In this document: piece by piece, positions 62,619 to 64,000 of the stretch
Position numbering within the stretch: position 1 is the stretch's first letter
Layout of the letters: every line of letters begins with the position of its first letter
Assembly (NCBI RefSeq): GCF_003606385.1
Contig: NZ_CP032514.1
Coordinates: 124,001 to 188,000, forward strand
Direction: 5' to 3'
Origin: Actinomyces lilanjuaniae
GTDB lineage: Bacteria; Actinomycetota; Actinomycetes; Actinomycetales; Actinomycetaceae
Length of the DNA stretch: 64,000 bases
Translations under genes and position numbers: made by a program
The notes under the pieces: model-generated
Database searches by the model: none
What the model was told of the DNA's origin: nothing
What the model saw: only the letters and a program-made list of their open reading frames with translations

Positions 62619-64000
62619 ATGTCCAGCAGCACACGCAGTTCTGCCGCTCCTGGCAGCATGTCCGTTTTCAACCTGGCCGTGCTCACCGTGGTGGCGGTCG
62701 CCTCGCTGCGCTCACTTCCTGCCATGGCCGGCTACGGGATCGCCTCGGTGGTGCTCTACGTCATTCCCGCAGTCTTCTTCCTGGTGCCCACGGCCCTGGT
62801 GTCCGCCGAGCTTGCTACCGGCTGGAAGGGCGGCGTGTTCATCTGGGTGCGTGAGGCCTTCGGTGAGCGCTGGGGCTTCGTGGCCATCTGGCTGCAGTGG
62901 GTGCAGAACGTCGTGTGGTACCCCACGCAGATCGCCTTCATCGCCGTGAGCCTGTCCTACGTCATTAACCGTGGCTGGCTGGCCAGCAATGGCGTCTACG
63001 TGGCTGGTGTCATCATCGTCCTCTACTGGGTGTCCACGCTCGTCGCCCTGGCTGGCGGCAACCTCTTTGCCACGGTGGGGTCGTGGAGCGGGATTGTGGG
63101 GACCCTGTTCCCGGCAGTGGTGCTGGTGGTCCTGGGTGCGGCCTGGCTGGTGACCGGGGCACCCTCCCAGACGCCGCTGACGGCCTCGGCCGCACTCCCG
63201 CCGTGGACGGGCCTAGCCTCCATCGTGCTTGTCGTGTCCAACGTGCTCGCCTATGCAGGCATGGAGGTCAACGCGGTCCACGCGAACGACCTGTCTGACC
63301 CCGGGCGCGGCTACCCCCGCTCGGTGCTGGTCTCCTCGGCCCTGATCCTGACGATCTTCATTCTGCCGACCCTGGCGATCGCCGTCGCTGTCCCTCAGGG
63401 CAGTCTCGGAGTGGTGGACGGGATCAACCTGGCTTTCCAGACCTTCTTCGACCACTGGCACCTGGGCTGGGCCACGCCGGTGATCTCCCTGCTCATCGCC
63501 CTGGGTGCCTTCGCCTCCGTGGTGACCTGGATCGCCGGGCCGTCCAAGGGTCTGCTGGCTGCCGCCCGAACGGGGTTGCTGCCGCCGCTGCTACAGAAGC
63601 GCAACCAGGCAGGGGTGCAGCGTTCGATCCTCATGCTGCAGGGGGTCATCGTCACGGTCCTGGCGCTGCTGTTCGTAGTCATCCCCAACGGAAACACCGC
63701 TTTCGTCACACTCATCGACATGGCGGCAGCGCTGTACCTCATTATGTACATGATGCTGTTCGCTGCTGCTGTCCGCCTGCGTACCACTCGCCCGCAGGTG
63801 CGGCGTACCTATCGCACTCCTGCGATGAGGCTGGTGGCTGGCATCGGGTTCCTTGCCTGCGCGGTGGCGTTCGTCCTGTCGTTCGTCCGCCCGTCCGGGT
63901 TCACGGGGCTGAGCACCATGGGCTACGCCCTCGTGGTGGGACTGGTGATCGTGGTGCTGGGGCTGCCGCCACTGGTCTTCTACGCGCTGCGTAGGCCGGG
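62619..64000 (+). CDS. gadC: Glutamate/GABA antiporter, partial at window end
   Basis: 460 codons are visible before the window ends, with no stop. APC-superfamily transporter: twelve-helix pattern beginning FNLAVLTVVAVASLRSLPAM, a helix-breaking GYGIASVVLYVIPAVFFLVP, and SAELATGWKGGVFIWVREAF typical of GadC-like amino acid antiporters. ATG 62619 has GAGGAGG 5 nt upstream and lies 10 nt after the gadB stop. It exchanges external glutamate for internal GABA. The C-terminal pH-sensing plug of E. coli GadC is beyond the window if present. Confidence 0.9.
   Translation, partial: MSSSTRSSAAPGSMSVFNLAVLTVVAVASLRSLPAMAGYGIASVVLYVIPAVFFLVPTALVSAELATGWKGGVFIWVREAFGERWGFVAIWLQWVQNVVWYPTQIAFIAVSLSYVINRGWLASNGVYVAGVIIVLYWVSTLVALAGGNLFATVGSWSGIVGTLFPAVVLVVLGAAWLVTGAPSQTPLTASAALPPWTGLASIVLVVSNVLAYAGMEVNAVHANDLSDPGRGYPRSVLVSSALILTIFILPTLAIAVAVPQGSLGVVDGINLAFQTFFDHWHLGWATPVISLLIALGAFASVVTWIAGPSKGLLAAARTGLLPPLLQKRNQAGVQRSILMLQGVIVTVLALLFVVIPNGNTAFVTLIDMAAALYLIMYMMLFAAAVRLRTTRPQVRRTYRTPAMRLVAGIGFLACAVAFVLSFVRPSGFTGLSTMGYALVVGLVIVVLGLPPLVFYALRRP

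Overview
The window is 64 kb of high-G+C actinobacterial chromosome. The gene content suggests an Actinomyces-like member of the Actinomycetaceae: an actinobacterial type VII (ESX-type) secretion locus, ffs next to dnaX-recR, OxyR, and lysC-asd as a pair. Several genes appear to have leaderless starts, with a TANNNT -10 box ending 7-8 nt before the start codon. A bile-salt-hydrolase-type amidase and a gadBC acid-resistance pair fit a host-associated lifestyle. The species assignment is inference.

Layout. 1-13.4 kb: a broken DUF885 gene, a family 2 glycosyltransferase, a large membrane protein, a calpain-like cysteine protease with a small membrane protein beside it, a fructosamine kinase, prephenate dehydratase, a MazEF-type module, a lipid-kinase-like gene, nicotinamidase and oxyR. 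13.6-20.7 kb: serS, a HAD phosphatase, an orphan solute-binding lipoprotein, an AGE-family epimerase, three tRNA genes and about 1 kb of non-coding DNA rich in repeats and hairpins. 20.7-22.5 kb: a secreted TAP-like hydrolase.

22.7-42.9 kb is the type VII secretion island: eccC, two eccD-like genes, an RDD-like membrane protein, two WXG100 genes (esxA, esxB), eccB and a mycosin. After these come two effector modules. The first is a helical-N-terminus effector followed by six tandem near-identical genes for small membrane-anchored proteins, probably its immunity proteins. The second runs on the opposite strand and has a small helical partner, an effector with a hydrophobic C-terminus and a membrane protein. 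No eccE or eccA is visible. The mycosin has lost its catalytic Asp and His.

42.9-64 kb: metB and malY behind a probable Met/Arg-rich leader peptide, an orphan cytosine methyltransferase beside tRNA-Ser(GGA), ffs, dnaX-recR, a bile-salt-hydrolase-like gene, an ABC exporter, lysC-asd, an LLM monooxygenase and flavin reductase divergent from a TetR regulator, trxA, and gadB-gadC running off the end.

Many otherwise well-conserved genes (pheA, pncA, eccC, eccD2, metB, malY, flavin reductase, three of the six array genes) are broken by what look like single-base losses, mostly in short G or C runs. Nearly all can be repaired by adding one base. This looks more like sequence error than decay, so every pseudogene call here is provisional.
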